Shown here: piece by piece, positions 54,413 through 63,400 of the stretch | Position numbering within the stretch: the stretch's first letter is position 1 | Layout of the letters: every line of letters begins with the position of its first letter | Source of the DNA: Psychroserpens algicola | GTDB taxonomy: Bacteria; Bacteroidota; Bacteroidia; Flavobacteriales; Flavobacteriaceae | NCBI RefSeq assembly: GCF_014526325.1 | Contig: NZ_JACNMJ010000001.1 | Span: forward strand, 558,001-622,000 | Direction of reading: 5' to 3' | Length of the DNA: 64,000 nt | Position numbers and translations under genes: made by a program | Notes under the pieces: model-generated | The model's database searches: none | Seen by the model: the letters and a program-made list of their open reading frames with translations, nothing else | Told to the model about the DNA's origin: nothing

Positions 54413-55811
54413 TTTAGGCTTTCCAATAGTTATCGTTATTGCGATACTCATTGTATTTGTCTTTCTAATTATTCTTATTAAACGTTATAAACGCTGTCCT
54501 TCAGACCGTATTTTAGTGGTCTATGGAAAAGTTGGTGGTGGTCAATCTGCTAAATGTATTCATGGTGGTGCTGCCTTTATTTTTCCTGTAATTCAAGACT
54601 ATGAATTTTTAGATCTAACACCTATTTCAATAGAAGTTAATCTTGTTAACGCTTTATCAAAACAAAACATTCGTGTTAATGTTCCGTCGCGATTTACCAT
54701 TGGTGTTTCTACCGAACCTGGTGTGATGCAAAATGCTGCCGAACGTTTATTAGGGCTTGCACAACAAGATGTACAAGAATTGGCTAAAGAAATTATTTTC
54801 GGACAATTACGTTTAGTTGTTGCTTCTATGGATATTGAAGAAATTAATAGCGACCGAGATAAGTTTTTAACTAATATTTCGCAATCGGTAGAATCTGAAT
54901 TAAAGAAGGTAGGACTCAAATTAATCAACGTAAACATCACCGATATTGTTGATGAATCAGGTTATATTGAAGCTTTAGGTAAAGAAGCTGCAGCGCACGC
55001 CATTAACGCGGCTCGTAAATCGGTTGCCGAAAAAACCAGAGATGGATCTATTGGTGAAGCTAACGCTGTTCAAGATGAACGTACACAAGTTGCTGCTGCA
55101 AATGCTCAGGCTGTTGAAGGTGAAAACACTGCAAAAATAGCCGTCGCCAATTCTGATTCCTTACGTCGTCAACGTGAAGCCGAAGCTGAACGTGTCGCTA
55201 TTGCTGCCGAAAAAGTACAAAGCGCTAAAGCCTTAGAAGAATCCTATGCTGCTGAAAAAGATGCCGAAATAGCCAGAGCAGAACGCGAACGCTCATCTCA
55301 AATGGCCGATGTTATCGTTCCAGCTGAAATTGATAAACGCAAAGTTGAAATTGATGCCGAAGCCGAAGCTGAAATGATTCGTCGCAAAGCAAAAGGTGAA
55401 GCAGATGCCATCTTATTTAAAGCGCAAGCTGAAGCACAAGGTCAGTTTGAAGTCTTAACGAAACAAGCTGCTGGTCTGCAAGAAATCGTTAAAGCGGCCG
55501 GAAACAGCAGTCGTGATGCGGTGTTGTTATTAATTGCTGATAAATTGCCAGAATTAGTAAAAACCCAGGCCGATGCCATTAAAAATATCAAAATTGATAA
55601 AGTTACCGTTTGGGAAAATGGTGGCAATGGTGAAGACGGAAAATCGTCTACCGCAAATTTCTTATCTGGAATGTACAAATCAGTGCCTCCACTTCAAGAG
55701 ATGTTTAATATGGCTGGTATGGATTTACCGGAATACTTAAAAGGGAAAGACAAAACTAAAACGGAAGACCCAAAAACACTTCCGAAGCAAACAGATCATA
55801 AAGAAAGTTAA
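54381..55811 (+). CDS. Flotillin-family (SPFH domain) protein
   Basis: 476 residues. One N-terminal membrane helix (GFPIVIVIAILIVFVFLIILI), SPFH/band-7 domain (about 45-220: DRILVVYGKVGGGQSAKCIHGGAAFIFPVIQDYEFLDLTPISIEV), then a long Ala/Glu-rich coiled coil with repeated AEAE motifs and a C-terminal tail. Bacterial flotillins (FloA/FloT/YqiK) scaffold membrane microdomains. The 32-bp overlap with the NfeD-like gene means tight coupling. A terminator follows directly. Confidence 0.93.
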   Translation: MKFLLTQPDFDLGFPIVIVIAILIVFVFLIILIKRYKRCPSDRILVVYGKVGGGQSAKCIHGGAAFIFPVIQDYEFLDLTPISIEVNLVNALSKQNIRVNVPSRFTIGVSTEPGVMQNAAERLLGLAQQDVQELAKEIIFGQLRLVVASMDIEEINSDRDKFLTNISQSVESELKKVGLKLINVNITDIVDESGYIEALGKEAAAHAINAARKSVAEKTRDGSIGEANAVQDERTQVAAANAQAVEGENTAKIAVANSDSLRRQREAEAERVAIAAEKVQSAKALEESYAAEKDAEIARAERERSSQMADVIVPAEIDKRKVEIDAEAEAEMIRRKAKGEADAILFKAQAEAQGQFEVLTKQAAGLQEIVKAAGNSSRDAVLLLIADKLPELVKTQADAIKNIKIDKVTVWENGGNGEDGKSSTANFLSGMYKSVPPLQEMFNMAGMDLPEYLKGKDKTKTEDPKTLPKQTDHKES

Positions 55812-55819
55812 CCCATATA

Positions 55820-55848
55820 AAAATCCGCCACTGAGCGGATTTTTTTTG
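55820..55848 (+). terminator. Terminator of the NfeD/flotillin operon
   Basis: 9-bp stem AAAATCCGC/GCGGATTTT (55820-55828 with 55835-55843), loop CACTGA, then a T-run. Confidence 0.85.
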
Positions 55849-55889
55849 TTCATTGGTTTATAATTATATTTACACGAAACATTCTAATT

Positions 55890-56855
55890 ATGACATCAAT
55901 TATTAAAACATGCTTCACTTTAGTTTTATTTCACACCATTGCCTTTTCGCAAACCGATCCTAACATATTTGATAAGTTCGAATCTAAGTTTTATACCATT
56001 GATGGCTATCAAATCAACGTCGAAGTTTTAGGTGAAGGTGATCCTGTTTTCTTTCTGCCTGGCGGACCTGGAAATTCTCATGATTATATGCAAGGTGCTT
56101 TTGGTCACTACTATAAAACAAATACGGTTGTGTTTTTTGATTGGTTGGGTCGTGGAAAAAGTGATAATGCAAAAGATGTTTCCGAATACAGTGTAGAAAG
56201 CGATGTGGAGATGATTGAAAAACTTCGGAAACTTTTAAAATTTGATACAATATCACTTGTTGGTCATTCCTATGGTACTGTTCCAGCACAGGCGTATGCC
56301 ATAAAATATAAGGATAATGTGGATCGCATGGTTCTTATTAATGGGTTTCATTCTGGAGCGATGTGGCAAGCCAATTGTGATAGTTACAACCATTATGCTA
56401 AGACACATTTTCCCGAAAAATGGAAAGTTGTAGATTCATTACGCCATTTAGGTTATGTATCAAGTCAAGAGCCTTTAAAAACCGTATATGGTAATTTTCC
56501 GACCAAATACGTTTACTATCACAATACCAAACTAAAGTCCAAATCGCCTAAAACAAAACACCGAAGTTGGGCTGGTGACGTTTATACAACAATTATAGGT
56601 GTAGATGGTGATTTTGATGTATCGGGAAGTATGATTAACCAAGATTACAGACAACATTTAAAAGACGTAAAAGCCAAAACTTTAATCGTTGCAGGCCGTT
56701 ACGATGGTGTATCAACACCAGAATTTGCTATACAATACAAAACGTTTATGCCGCAAGCTCAATTTGAAATGTTTGAGCAAAGTGCTCATAATCCATACCT
56801 TGAAGAACCTGAAAAATTTTATGCGCTTTTTGATAAATTTATGGGTATAAAATAG
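55890..56855 (+). CDS. Secreted alpha/beta hydrolase, proline-iminopeptidase-like (S33)
   Basis: 321 residues. N-terminal signal sequence (MTSIIKTCFTLVLFHTIAFSQ). Hydrolase-fold markers: oxyanion motif FLPGGPGNSHDYM, FDWLGRGKSD, nucleophile elbow GHSYGTVPAQAYA, an Asp in AGRYDGVS and His in QSAHNPYLEEPE, so the triad is complete. The fold occurs in aminopeptidases and esterases; the substrate is not predictable. It lies just before bioB, but its export signal makes a BioH (pimeloyl-ACP esterase) role unlikely. Confidence 0.85.
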   Translation: MTSIIKTCFTLVLFHTIAFSQTDPNIFDKFESKFYTIDGYQINVEVLGEGDPVFFLPGGPGNSHDYMQGAFGHYYKTNTVVFFDWLGRGKSDNAKDVSEYSVESDVEMIEKLRKLLKFDTISLVGHSYGTVPAQAYAIKYKDNVDRMVLINGFHSGAMWQANCDSYNHYAKTHFPEKWKVVDSLRHLGYVSSQEPLKTVYGNFPTKYVYYHNTKLKSKSPKTKHRSWAGDVYTTIIGVDGDFDVSGSMINQDYRQHLKDVKAKTLIVAGRYDGVSTPEFAIQYKTFMPQAQFEMFEQSAHNPYLEEPEKFYALFDKFMGIK

Positions 56856-56856
56856 G

Positions 56857-56864
56857 TATTTTTG
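56857..56864 (+). promoter_or_regulatory. -7 promoter box of bioB
   Basis: TATTTTTG, a TAnnTTTG match, 2 bp after the stop of the hydrolase gene and 22 bp before the bioB ATG. Confidence 0.5.
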
Positions 56865-56886
56865 AACGCTATAAAGACGAAACAAT

Positions 56887-57981
56887 ATGAGTAGAACTAG
56901 ACATAATTGGACGAAAGAACAAATCCTAGACATCTATAATACACCTTTAATGGAATTGCTGTATAATGCAGCAACAATTCATCGTAAACACCATGACCCA
57001 AATACGGTTCAGGTCTCTACGTTATTATCTATAAAAACAGGTGGTTGTCCTGAAGATTGTGGGTATTGCCCACAAGCAGCACGTTACCACACCAACATTG
57101 AAGGTAATGATTTAATGACAGTTCAACAGGTGAAAGCTCAAGCTTTACGCGCAAAATCTTCAGGAAGTTCTAGAGTATGTATGGGAGCCGCCTGGCGTAA
57201 TGTAAAAGACGGCGAAGAATTTGATCAGGTTTTAGAAATGGTAAGAACCATTAACAAACTGGATATGGAAGTCTGCTGCACACTTGGAATGATTACCGAA
57301 AATCAGGCGCAACGTTTAGCCGAAGCGGGTTTATATGCCTACAATCACAACTTAGATTCTTCCGAAGAATATTATAAAGAAGTGATTTCTACGCGTGGAT
57401 ATGAAGACCGCTTAGAAACTATTGATAATGTTAGAAAAACTAATGTAACCGTGTGTTCTGGTGGTATTATTGGCATGGGAGAAAAAGAAGAAGACAGAGC
57501 CGGAATGCTAGTCGCTTTATCGACTTTAAATCCGCAACCAGAATCGGTTCCTATTAATGCCTTAGTAGCTGTTGAAGGTACGCCTCTTGAAGACCAAAAA
57601 CCGGTGTCTATTTGGGATATGGTAAGAATGGTCGCAACGACAAGAATTGTTATGCCTGAAACTCAAGTGCGCTTAAGTGCTGGTCGTACCGAAATGACCA
57701 GAGAAGGTCAGGCTATGTGTTTCTTTGCAGGAGCAAATTCTATTTTTGCCGGAGACAAACTTTTAACAACTCCAAATCCTGATGTCAATGCCGATATGGA
57801 AATGTTTAAACTGTTGGGCTTAAATCCGCAAAAGCCATTTATTAAAAAAATGCAGCCTGAAACCGTTGAAGCTCAAGATTCTCAATATCAATCTTTAGGA
57901 GAAAAACCTAAATGGTCCCGACCTGAGCATTCTATCGAGCGAAATGAAGAGGCTAAACTTAAAGCCAAGGCACTTAAATAA
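56887..57981 (+). CDS. bioB: Biotin synthase
   Basis: 364 residues. Radical-SAM enzyme that inserts sulfur into dethiobiotin, the last step of biotin synthesis. The [4Fe-4S] motif C-x3-C-x2-C is in GGCPEDCGYCPQAARY; further cluster-ligand Cys and Arg positions are in SRVCMGAAWR, METQVRLSAGRTEM (conserved Arg) and CCTLGM. The C-terminal extension after residue 320 is charged and probably disordered. It completes bioF, bioD, bioA and bioB within 13 kb on one strand. Confidence 0.97.
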   Translation: MSRTRHNWTKEQILDIYNTPLMELLYNAATIHRKHHDPNTVQVSTLLSIKTGGCPEDCGYCPQAARYHTNIEGNDLMTVQQVKAQALRAKSSGSSRVCMGAAWRNVKDGEEFDQVLEMVRTINKLDMEVCCTLGMITENQAQRLAEAGLYAYNHNLDSSEEYYKEVISTRGYEDRLETIDNVRKTNVTVCSGGIIGMGEKEEDRAGMLVALSTLNPQPESVPINALVAVEGTPLEDQKPVSIWDMVRMVATTRIVMPETQVRLSAGRTEMTREGQAMCFFAGANSIFAGDKLLTTPNPDVNADMEMFKLLGLNPQKPFIKKMQPETVEAQDSQYQSLGEKPKWSRPEHSIERNEEAKLKAKALK

Positions 57982-57984
57982 CCT

Positions 57985-58302
57985 ATGCCAATACTCGTTG
58001 CTATTATCTTTATAATTTTAGGTATTCTTATCAAATACGGCAAAATGTATATGCTTATTGCTGGCTATAATACCATGTCTAAAGAAGAACAAGATAAATA
58101 CGACATCGATGGTATTGCCAGTGTTTTTAGAAATGCCATGTTTGGCATGGCTTTTATATTAATTTTAGGCACTATCATATCCAAATGGTTAGCAAACCCT
58201 AAACTAGAAACCTATGCCCTTTTTATAGCATTGGCTATTGGTTTACCTTATCTGCTCATTGTATCTAATTCTGGCAAATACAAGGTTAAAAAAGACAACT
58301 AA
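57985..58302 (+). CDS. DUF3784 membrane protein
   Basis: 105 residues, three hydrophobic segments (about 3-14, 47-64, 74-93). Matches DUF3784: IIFIILGILIKYGKMYMLIAGYNTMSKEEQDKYDIDGIASVFRNAMF, with the family's AGYNTM-x2-EE-x2-KYD signature. Function unknown. Only 3 bp after bioB, so probably on the same transcript. Confidence 0.85.
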   Translation: MPILVAIIFIILGILIKYGKMYMLIAGYNTMSKEEQDKYDIDGIASVFRNAMFGMAFILILGTIISKWLANPKLETYALFIALAIGLPYLLIVSNSGKYKVKKDN

Positions 58303-58400
58303 ACATTTATTTTATTATAAAGCTTAGACATAATGGCTGAAATTCTATGTTTGAATTGTAAATTTTAACATACAATTAATTGGGTTTGGTAACGTTTTCT

Positions 58401-58408
58401 TAACTTTG
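58401..58408 (+). promoter_or_regulatory. -7 promoter box before the JmjC-like gene
   Basis: TAACTTTG, an exact TAnnTTTG match, 14 bp upstream of the ATG at 58423, again implying a very short leader. No good -33 element at the usual distance. Confidence 0.4.
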
Positions 58409-58422
58409 AACACTAATTTTTT

Positions 58423-59289
58423 TTGATGCCTACATTGAATCTTCAAGACATTCCTCGTGTGAAGAACATCACCAAAGAGGAGTTTATATCCAGCTACTTT
58501 AAACCGCAAAAACCTGTGGTTATAGAACGCTTTATAGAAGATTGGCCTGCTTACAACAAATGGAATCTTGATTATATGAAAACCATTGCAGGTGATAAAA
58601 CGGTACCGCTTTACGACGACAGACCTGTAGACTATAAGGATGGCTTTAACGAGCCTCATGCAAAAATGAAAATGAGTGCTTATGTAGATTTACTAAAGAG
58701 CGAACCTACCAAATACCGCATTTTTCTTTGGAATATCCTAAAGGAAATCCCACAATTACAACAAGATTTCTCCTATCCCGATTTTGGCTTGAAATTAATG
58801 AAAAGCTTGCCAATGCTGTTTTTTGGTGGTAGAGATTCTCATACGTTCATGCATTATGACATTGATTTGGCGAATATTTTCCATTTTCATTTTGAAGGTA
58901 AAAAGCAATGCATCTTGTTTGATCAAAAGCAAAACGATTATTTATATAAAATTCCGCATTCCCTAATTACAAGAGAAGATATCGATTTCTCTAACCCAGA
59001 TTTTGAAAAATGGCCAGCTCTTCAACATGCAAAAGGCTGGACTTGCGAATTAAATCATGGAGAAGTGCTGTATATGCCCGAAGGCTATTGGCATTATATG
59101 AAATATCTCACTCCAGGATTTTCAATGAGTTTAAGAGCTATTGCAAGACATCCTAAAAACTTAGGGAAAGCCTTGTACAATGTTTTAGTCATGCGTCATT
59201 TTGATAACCTCATGCGACGTGTTAAAGGACAAAACTGGATTGATTGGAAAAACGAACAGGCTATTAAACGTACAGAAAAGAGTTTTTAG
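58423..59289 (+). CDS. JmjC/cupin-like 2-oxoglutarate-dependent oxygenase
   Basis: 288 residues. Cupin_8/JmjC fold: Fe(II) ligands H143 and D145 (THTFMHYDIDLANIF) and H223 (GYWHYM), with K160 in EGKKQCILF in the place of the 2-oxoglutarate-binding Lys. The N-terminal KPVVIERFIEDWPAYNKW and ELNHGEVLYMPEGYWHY are typical of bacterial aspartyl/arginyl/histidyl hydroxylases related to FIH and YcfD. Substrate unknown, perhaps a protein. Monocistronic with its own promoter. Confidence 0.88.
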   Translation: MMPTLNLQDIPRVKNITKEEFISSYFKPQKPVVIERFIEDWPAYNKWNLDYMKTIAGDKTVPLYDDRPVDYKDGFNEPHAKMKMSAYVDLLKSEPTKYRIFLWNILKEIPQLQQDFSYPDFGLKLMKSLPMLFFGGRDSHTFMHYDIDLANIFHFHFEGKKQCILFDQKQNDYLYKIPHSLITREDIDFSNPDFEKWPALQHAKGWTCELNHGEVLYMPEGYWHYMKYLTPGFSMSLRAIARHPKNLGKALYNVLVMRHFDNLMRRVKGQNWIDWKNEQAIKRTEKSF

Positions 59290-59319
59290 CAAAAACACTT
59301 CAGTATTAAAAACTTGTAA

Positions 59320-59327
59320 TATATTTG
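59320..59327 (+). promoter_or_regulatory. -7 promoter box of the DUF6646 gene
   Basis: TATATTTG, exact TAnnTTTG, 26 bp upstream of the ATG at 59354. Confidence 0.5.
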
Positions 59328-59353
59328 CCAACTCAAATTTTAGACATACAATT

Positions 59354-59845
59354 ATGAAAAAATTACTTTTAGTTATCGCTTTAGTTTCTGTTTCATTAGT
59401 AAACGGACAAGCATTTGAAGGAAAAGGAGACCAGAAGTTTCAAGTTGGAGCTAACATTCAAGATGAAGCTACAGGTATTAATGTAAGTTTTGATTACGGA
59501 TTAGGAGATAATATTTCAATTGGTATATCGTCTGCTTACGCTTTAGGAATTGATGATAGATTAGATGCTGACTTTGGTGATCGTTTCGATTTAAAAGCCA
59601 GATTTAATGCCAACTTAGGTAATGTGTTAAACATCGATGAAAATTTTGATGTTTATCCTGGTTTAAGCCTTAGTTTAAAAAACTTCGGAGGTCATGTTGG
59701 TGCGCGCTATTTCTTTTCTGATGGCTTCGGAATATTCACAGAAACAACATTTCCGTTAGCAAAATACAGTAATGACAAAACAGATATAGGCTACTATATT
59801 CACAATCAATTTGCTGTAAATATTGGAGCAACATTTAATTTGTAA
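59354..59845 (+). CDS. DUF6646 family secreted beta-barrel-like protein
   Basis: 163 residues from the ATG at 59354, which begins the signal peptide MKKLLLVIALVSVSLVNGQA. The frame stays open upstream into the JmjC gene, but that part would bury the signal peptide and lies before the promoter. The mature protein (FEGKGDQKFQVGANIQDEATGINVSFDYGLGDNISIGIS...) has alternating strands ending with YYIHNQFAVNIGATFNL, a small outer-membrane barrel pattern. Function unknown. Confidence 0.85.
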   Translation: MKKLLLVIALVSVSLVNGQAFEGKGDQKFQVGANIQDEATGINVSFDYGLGDNISIGISSAYALGIDDRLDADFGDRFDLKARFNANLGNVLNIDENFDVYPGLSLSLKNFGGHVGARYFFSDGFGIFTETTFPLAKYSNDKTDIGYYIHNQFAVNIGATFNL

Positions 59846-59860
59846 TCCACATAAAAAGAT

Positions 59861-59898
59861 AAAAAAAGCATCCTGATTCAATTTAGGATGCTTTTTTT
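59861..59898. terminator. Bidirectional terminator between the DUF6646 gene and recX
   Basis: 14-bp stem AAAAAAAGCATCCT/AGGATGCTTTTTTT (59861-59874 with 59885-59898), 10-base loop. It overlaps the recX stop codon by two bases and serves both convergent genes. Confidence 0.9.
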
Positions 59899-60370
59899 AT
59901 GGAATTAATTCCCGTATTTTATCGTAGACCAAATGTGATTCCCAACCGCGATACAACAAATAATCAGCTAGTTTTTTACGCTTCTTTTGAGTGTTTGATG
60001 CTTTGATGGTCTCAAACTTTCGCTCTGCAAGCGAATTAAACGTCTCATAATAATCTACATCGTCAATCTCTTTTAGAGCTATAGCAATAAGCGTATTGTT
60101 AATATCTTTTCGCTTCAATTCTAATTGTAAACGTTGTTTTCCCCATTTCTTTATTCTGAATTTTCCTCGCACAAAAGCTTTAGCAAAACGTTCTTCATTT
60201 AAAAAGTTATGTTGAAGTAAATGAACTATAATCTGGTCTCTCGCCTCAGGAATCATCTTCATATCATATAATTTTTGGGTCACTTCTTTATGACAACGCT
60301 CTTGATAGGCACAATACTGTTCTAAGCGTTTTTGCGCTTCGTCGACGGTATACGTTTTTGATAGATTCAT
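59897..60370 (-). CDS. recX: Regulatory protein RecX
   Basis: 157 residues from the ATG at 60370 (MNLSKTYTVDEAQKRLEQYCAYQERC, the usual flavobacterial start; another in-frame ATG at 60406 adds 12 residues). All-helical three-repeat fold: ALxRLxxYC-like start, DQIIVHLLQHNFLNEERFAKAFVRGKFRIKKWGKQRLQLELKRK, LADYLLYRGWESHLVYDKI. It binds RecA filaments and modulates recombination and SOS. It is not next to recA here. Confidence 0.93.
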   Translation of the reverse strand: MNLSKTYTVDEAQKRLEQYCAYQERCHKEVTQKLYDMKMIPEARDQIIVHLLQHNFLNEERFAKAFVRGKFRIKKWGKQRLQLELKRKDINNTLIAIALKEIDDVDYYETFNSLAERKFETIKASNTQKKRKKLADYLLYRGWESHLVYDKIRELIP

Positions 60371-60429
60371 ACTGCGAAAATATAACAATTTGTTAATAAA
60401 TGTCATACCTTAATCGCCTAGCTTATAAG

Positions 60430-60447
60430 TATTTTTGCGTAAATTTG
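60430..60447 (+). promoter_or_regulatory. Two -7-like boxes upstream of the giant secreted protein
   Basis: TATTTTTG (60430-60437) and TAAATTTG (60440-60447) both match TAnnTTTG, 49-66 bp upstream of the ATG at 60496. Only one may be used. Confidence 0.4.
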
Positions 60448-60495
60448 CATGTTTGCTTCATAAGCAAGCTAGATATATTTAAATAATTCATCCCT

Positions 60496-63400
60496 ATGAA
60501 AAAGAATTACTCCTTTATATTAATAGCATTGCTATGCGCTGTTTTGTCTGGTTATGGGCAAGGTTCGGAAACTCTTACTAATTTAAATGCTTCAGCTTCA
60601 AGTTATGTTGATGGCTCTTATACTGGTGATAACGGAGTTACATGGTCATATACTACTGCTAGAACAGTAACAGCTACTGATAATATAACTGGCACTTCAA
60701 TTGGTTTCGGAAGACCTGGAAATGGTCCTGTGCGATCTTTAAGTGCAACATCAAATGCTAATGGCGTTGGAGATTTATCTTACACTGTTTCATCTTATTT
60801 TACTGGAGGTACTGCAGCCGACAGAACTATTGAGGTTCATGTTAATGGAACCCTTTACGATACTTATACTCTAGCTGCTGAAGGTCCAGATTATAGTAGA
60901 ACTGTTACAGTAAACGAAAGTGGAGCCGTATTAATAGAATTTTTCTCTGTAGGAACCAGGCAAATGGTTTTAGATGATATTTCTTGGACTGCAGCTGCTG
61001 TGACCGATCCAAACTTAGCAATTTCAGGAACAACAAATCATGGAAATTCTTGTTTAACTACTGCTGCATCAACAATTCAATACACCATTAGCAACAGTGG
61101 CATTTTACCAGCTGCTGGTATAAATGTAAGTTCTGATGATGCTCAATTTGTTGTATCTAACCTCTCATCAACAGCAATTGCGGCTTCTGGCTCGGCAACT
61201 TTCGATGTCACATTTACGCCAACAGCGCTTGGCGCACAAACAGCTACTATATCGGTTACAAGTACTACACCAACAAGTAATTCACCTACTATAAATATTA
61301 CTGGTACTGGTATTTCAGCACCAACTATTTCAACACAACCTACTAATCAAAATGAAGTCATTCCTAATACCGCAACGTTTAGTGTCACTGCTGCAAATGC
61401 TGTAAGTTACCAATGGGAAGTTAATTCTGGTTCAGGTTGGGGTAATGTTTCCGGAGGTACAGGAGCAACGACCGATACTTATACCACTGCTGCAACTTCG
61501 GCTGTTATGGATGGTAATCAATACCGCTGTGTGGTTACTAATGCTTGTGGTTCTACAACATCTAATCCTGCAACATTAACACTATCTAACAGTTCTCCTA
61601 ATAACGCTCAAAGTTTAAGTGGTTGTTTTGAAGATACTTCTGTTATTTTAACATGGAATAATCCTGCAACGCCACCAACTGGAGGCTATGTGATTTTTGC
61701 CATAGCTGGCACTACCGACCCAACATCTCCTCCAAATGATGCGGATACTTATACGGCAAACTCCGACTTTAGTGCGGCACCTTTTGAAACACCTGCATCT
61801 TTAGGTAAAGTGGTATATAAAGGCAATGGCACAACGGCTACTGTCACAGGTTTAACAGAAGGAACAACCTATTCGTTTAGAATTTTCGCATACAATGGCG
61901 GAACACTCACTGGCTGGTCTAATGGAACATCTGGTGGTAGTAATTTAGAAGGACTTGCTCAAGGAGATATTAGAAATTTTACAGCAACACCACTAACCAA
62001 TCAAGTCACATTAAATTGGTTAAACCCATTACCAACTTCTTGTTTTGACGATATCCTTATTGTTGCCAATGAAGGTCCTGTGGTATTTACGCCTACAGGT
62101 GATGGTTCTGCTTATACAGCTAATTCAAATTATACAGGTCCGAATCAAGTGGTGTATAAAGGTTCAGGAAACACCGTTGCAGTAACCGGTCTTACCAATG
62201 GAACAAGCTATTGTTTTAGAGCATTTATCGTAAGAGGAACGACCTGGACTGGAGGTGTTGAAGTGTGTGCTGTACCATCTTTAACCTATTGTACTTCTGA
62301 AGGTGATGGTGGCGATGGTTATTTTACTTTGATTAACAACGTGAGCTTTAATACTATTGACAACCCTTCACCTATAACTACTGATAATGCGTATTCTGAT
62401 TTTACTTCAATTTCAACAGATGTTGTTCTTGGCGAAACTTATAATCTTGAAGTACGCGTAGAAACAGATGGTGCTTTTACAACAACTGCAAGAGCATGGA
62501 TAGACTGGAATAATAACGGATCTTTTGAAGCCAGTGAACAATATGAATTAGGGAATGCTTACGACGTTATTGATGGTGCAACCGACGGTAGCCCATTAGC
62601 TATTGAAGTTCCAACCAATGCCGTGATTGCAGCAACAAGAATGCGTATTTCAAATAGATATGGGACAAACGCTCCTACATCATGTCTAACTCCTTTTGAT
62701 GGTGAAGTTGAAGATTATACGATAAACGTTATTCAACCTGCTACTGCAGAAATGAATATCAAAGGAAATAATATCACTATTCCAAATGGCTTTAATGATG
62801 CCGCTAATGGTGGTTTAAATCAAACACTTTTTGCTTCTACAAATGTAGGAGCCAATGGTCCTGTTAAGATTTATACTATTGAAAACATTGGTGCAACAAC
62901 GTTAAATTTAACAGGTGCTCCAAGAGTACAACTTGCAGGTGCACATCCTGGAGATTTTACAGTAACCGTACAACCTGGAGCTACAGTAGGATCATTAGCA
63001 ACATCTGAGTTTAGAATTCGATTTGATCCAACTGCAGATGGTGTTCGTACAGCTATTGTAACCATACAAAATTCTGATAGTGACGAAAATCCATACACTT
63101 TTGCTATTCAAGGTACTGCAGTATGTAGTACAACATTAATCAGTTCGATTTGGCCTAATCAAGGTCCGGAAAACACAGAAGTCACGATCACATCAGCAAA
63201 TGATTTAACTGGAGCTACAGCAACCATCAATGGTTTGCCAATGACTACTGTATCGTCTTCAGCTACCGAACTGGTTGTGCTGGTTCCAAGTGGTGCTTCA
63301 TCTGGGAATATTGCCGTACAATTCAGTACAGGCTGTTCGTCTACGAATTCATTTACAGTAATTGATACTGCAATTAGCGGATGCGATACCACAAATGCGA

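Noticed and set aside
55890-56855. Alpha/beta hydrolase before bioB as a BioH substitute
   Set aside because: It has an export signal peptide, whereas pimeloyl-ACP esterase must act in the cytoplasm; it better fits a secreted peptidase or esterase.
59201-59353. Upstream extension of the DUF6646 gene
   Set aside because: It overlaps the JmjC gene and the promoter box; the signal peptide begins at 59354.
62871-63392. Two minus-strand frames within the giant secreted protein
   Set aside because: The plus-strand frame is continuous, with recognisable domains; these are shadows.
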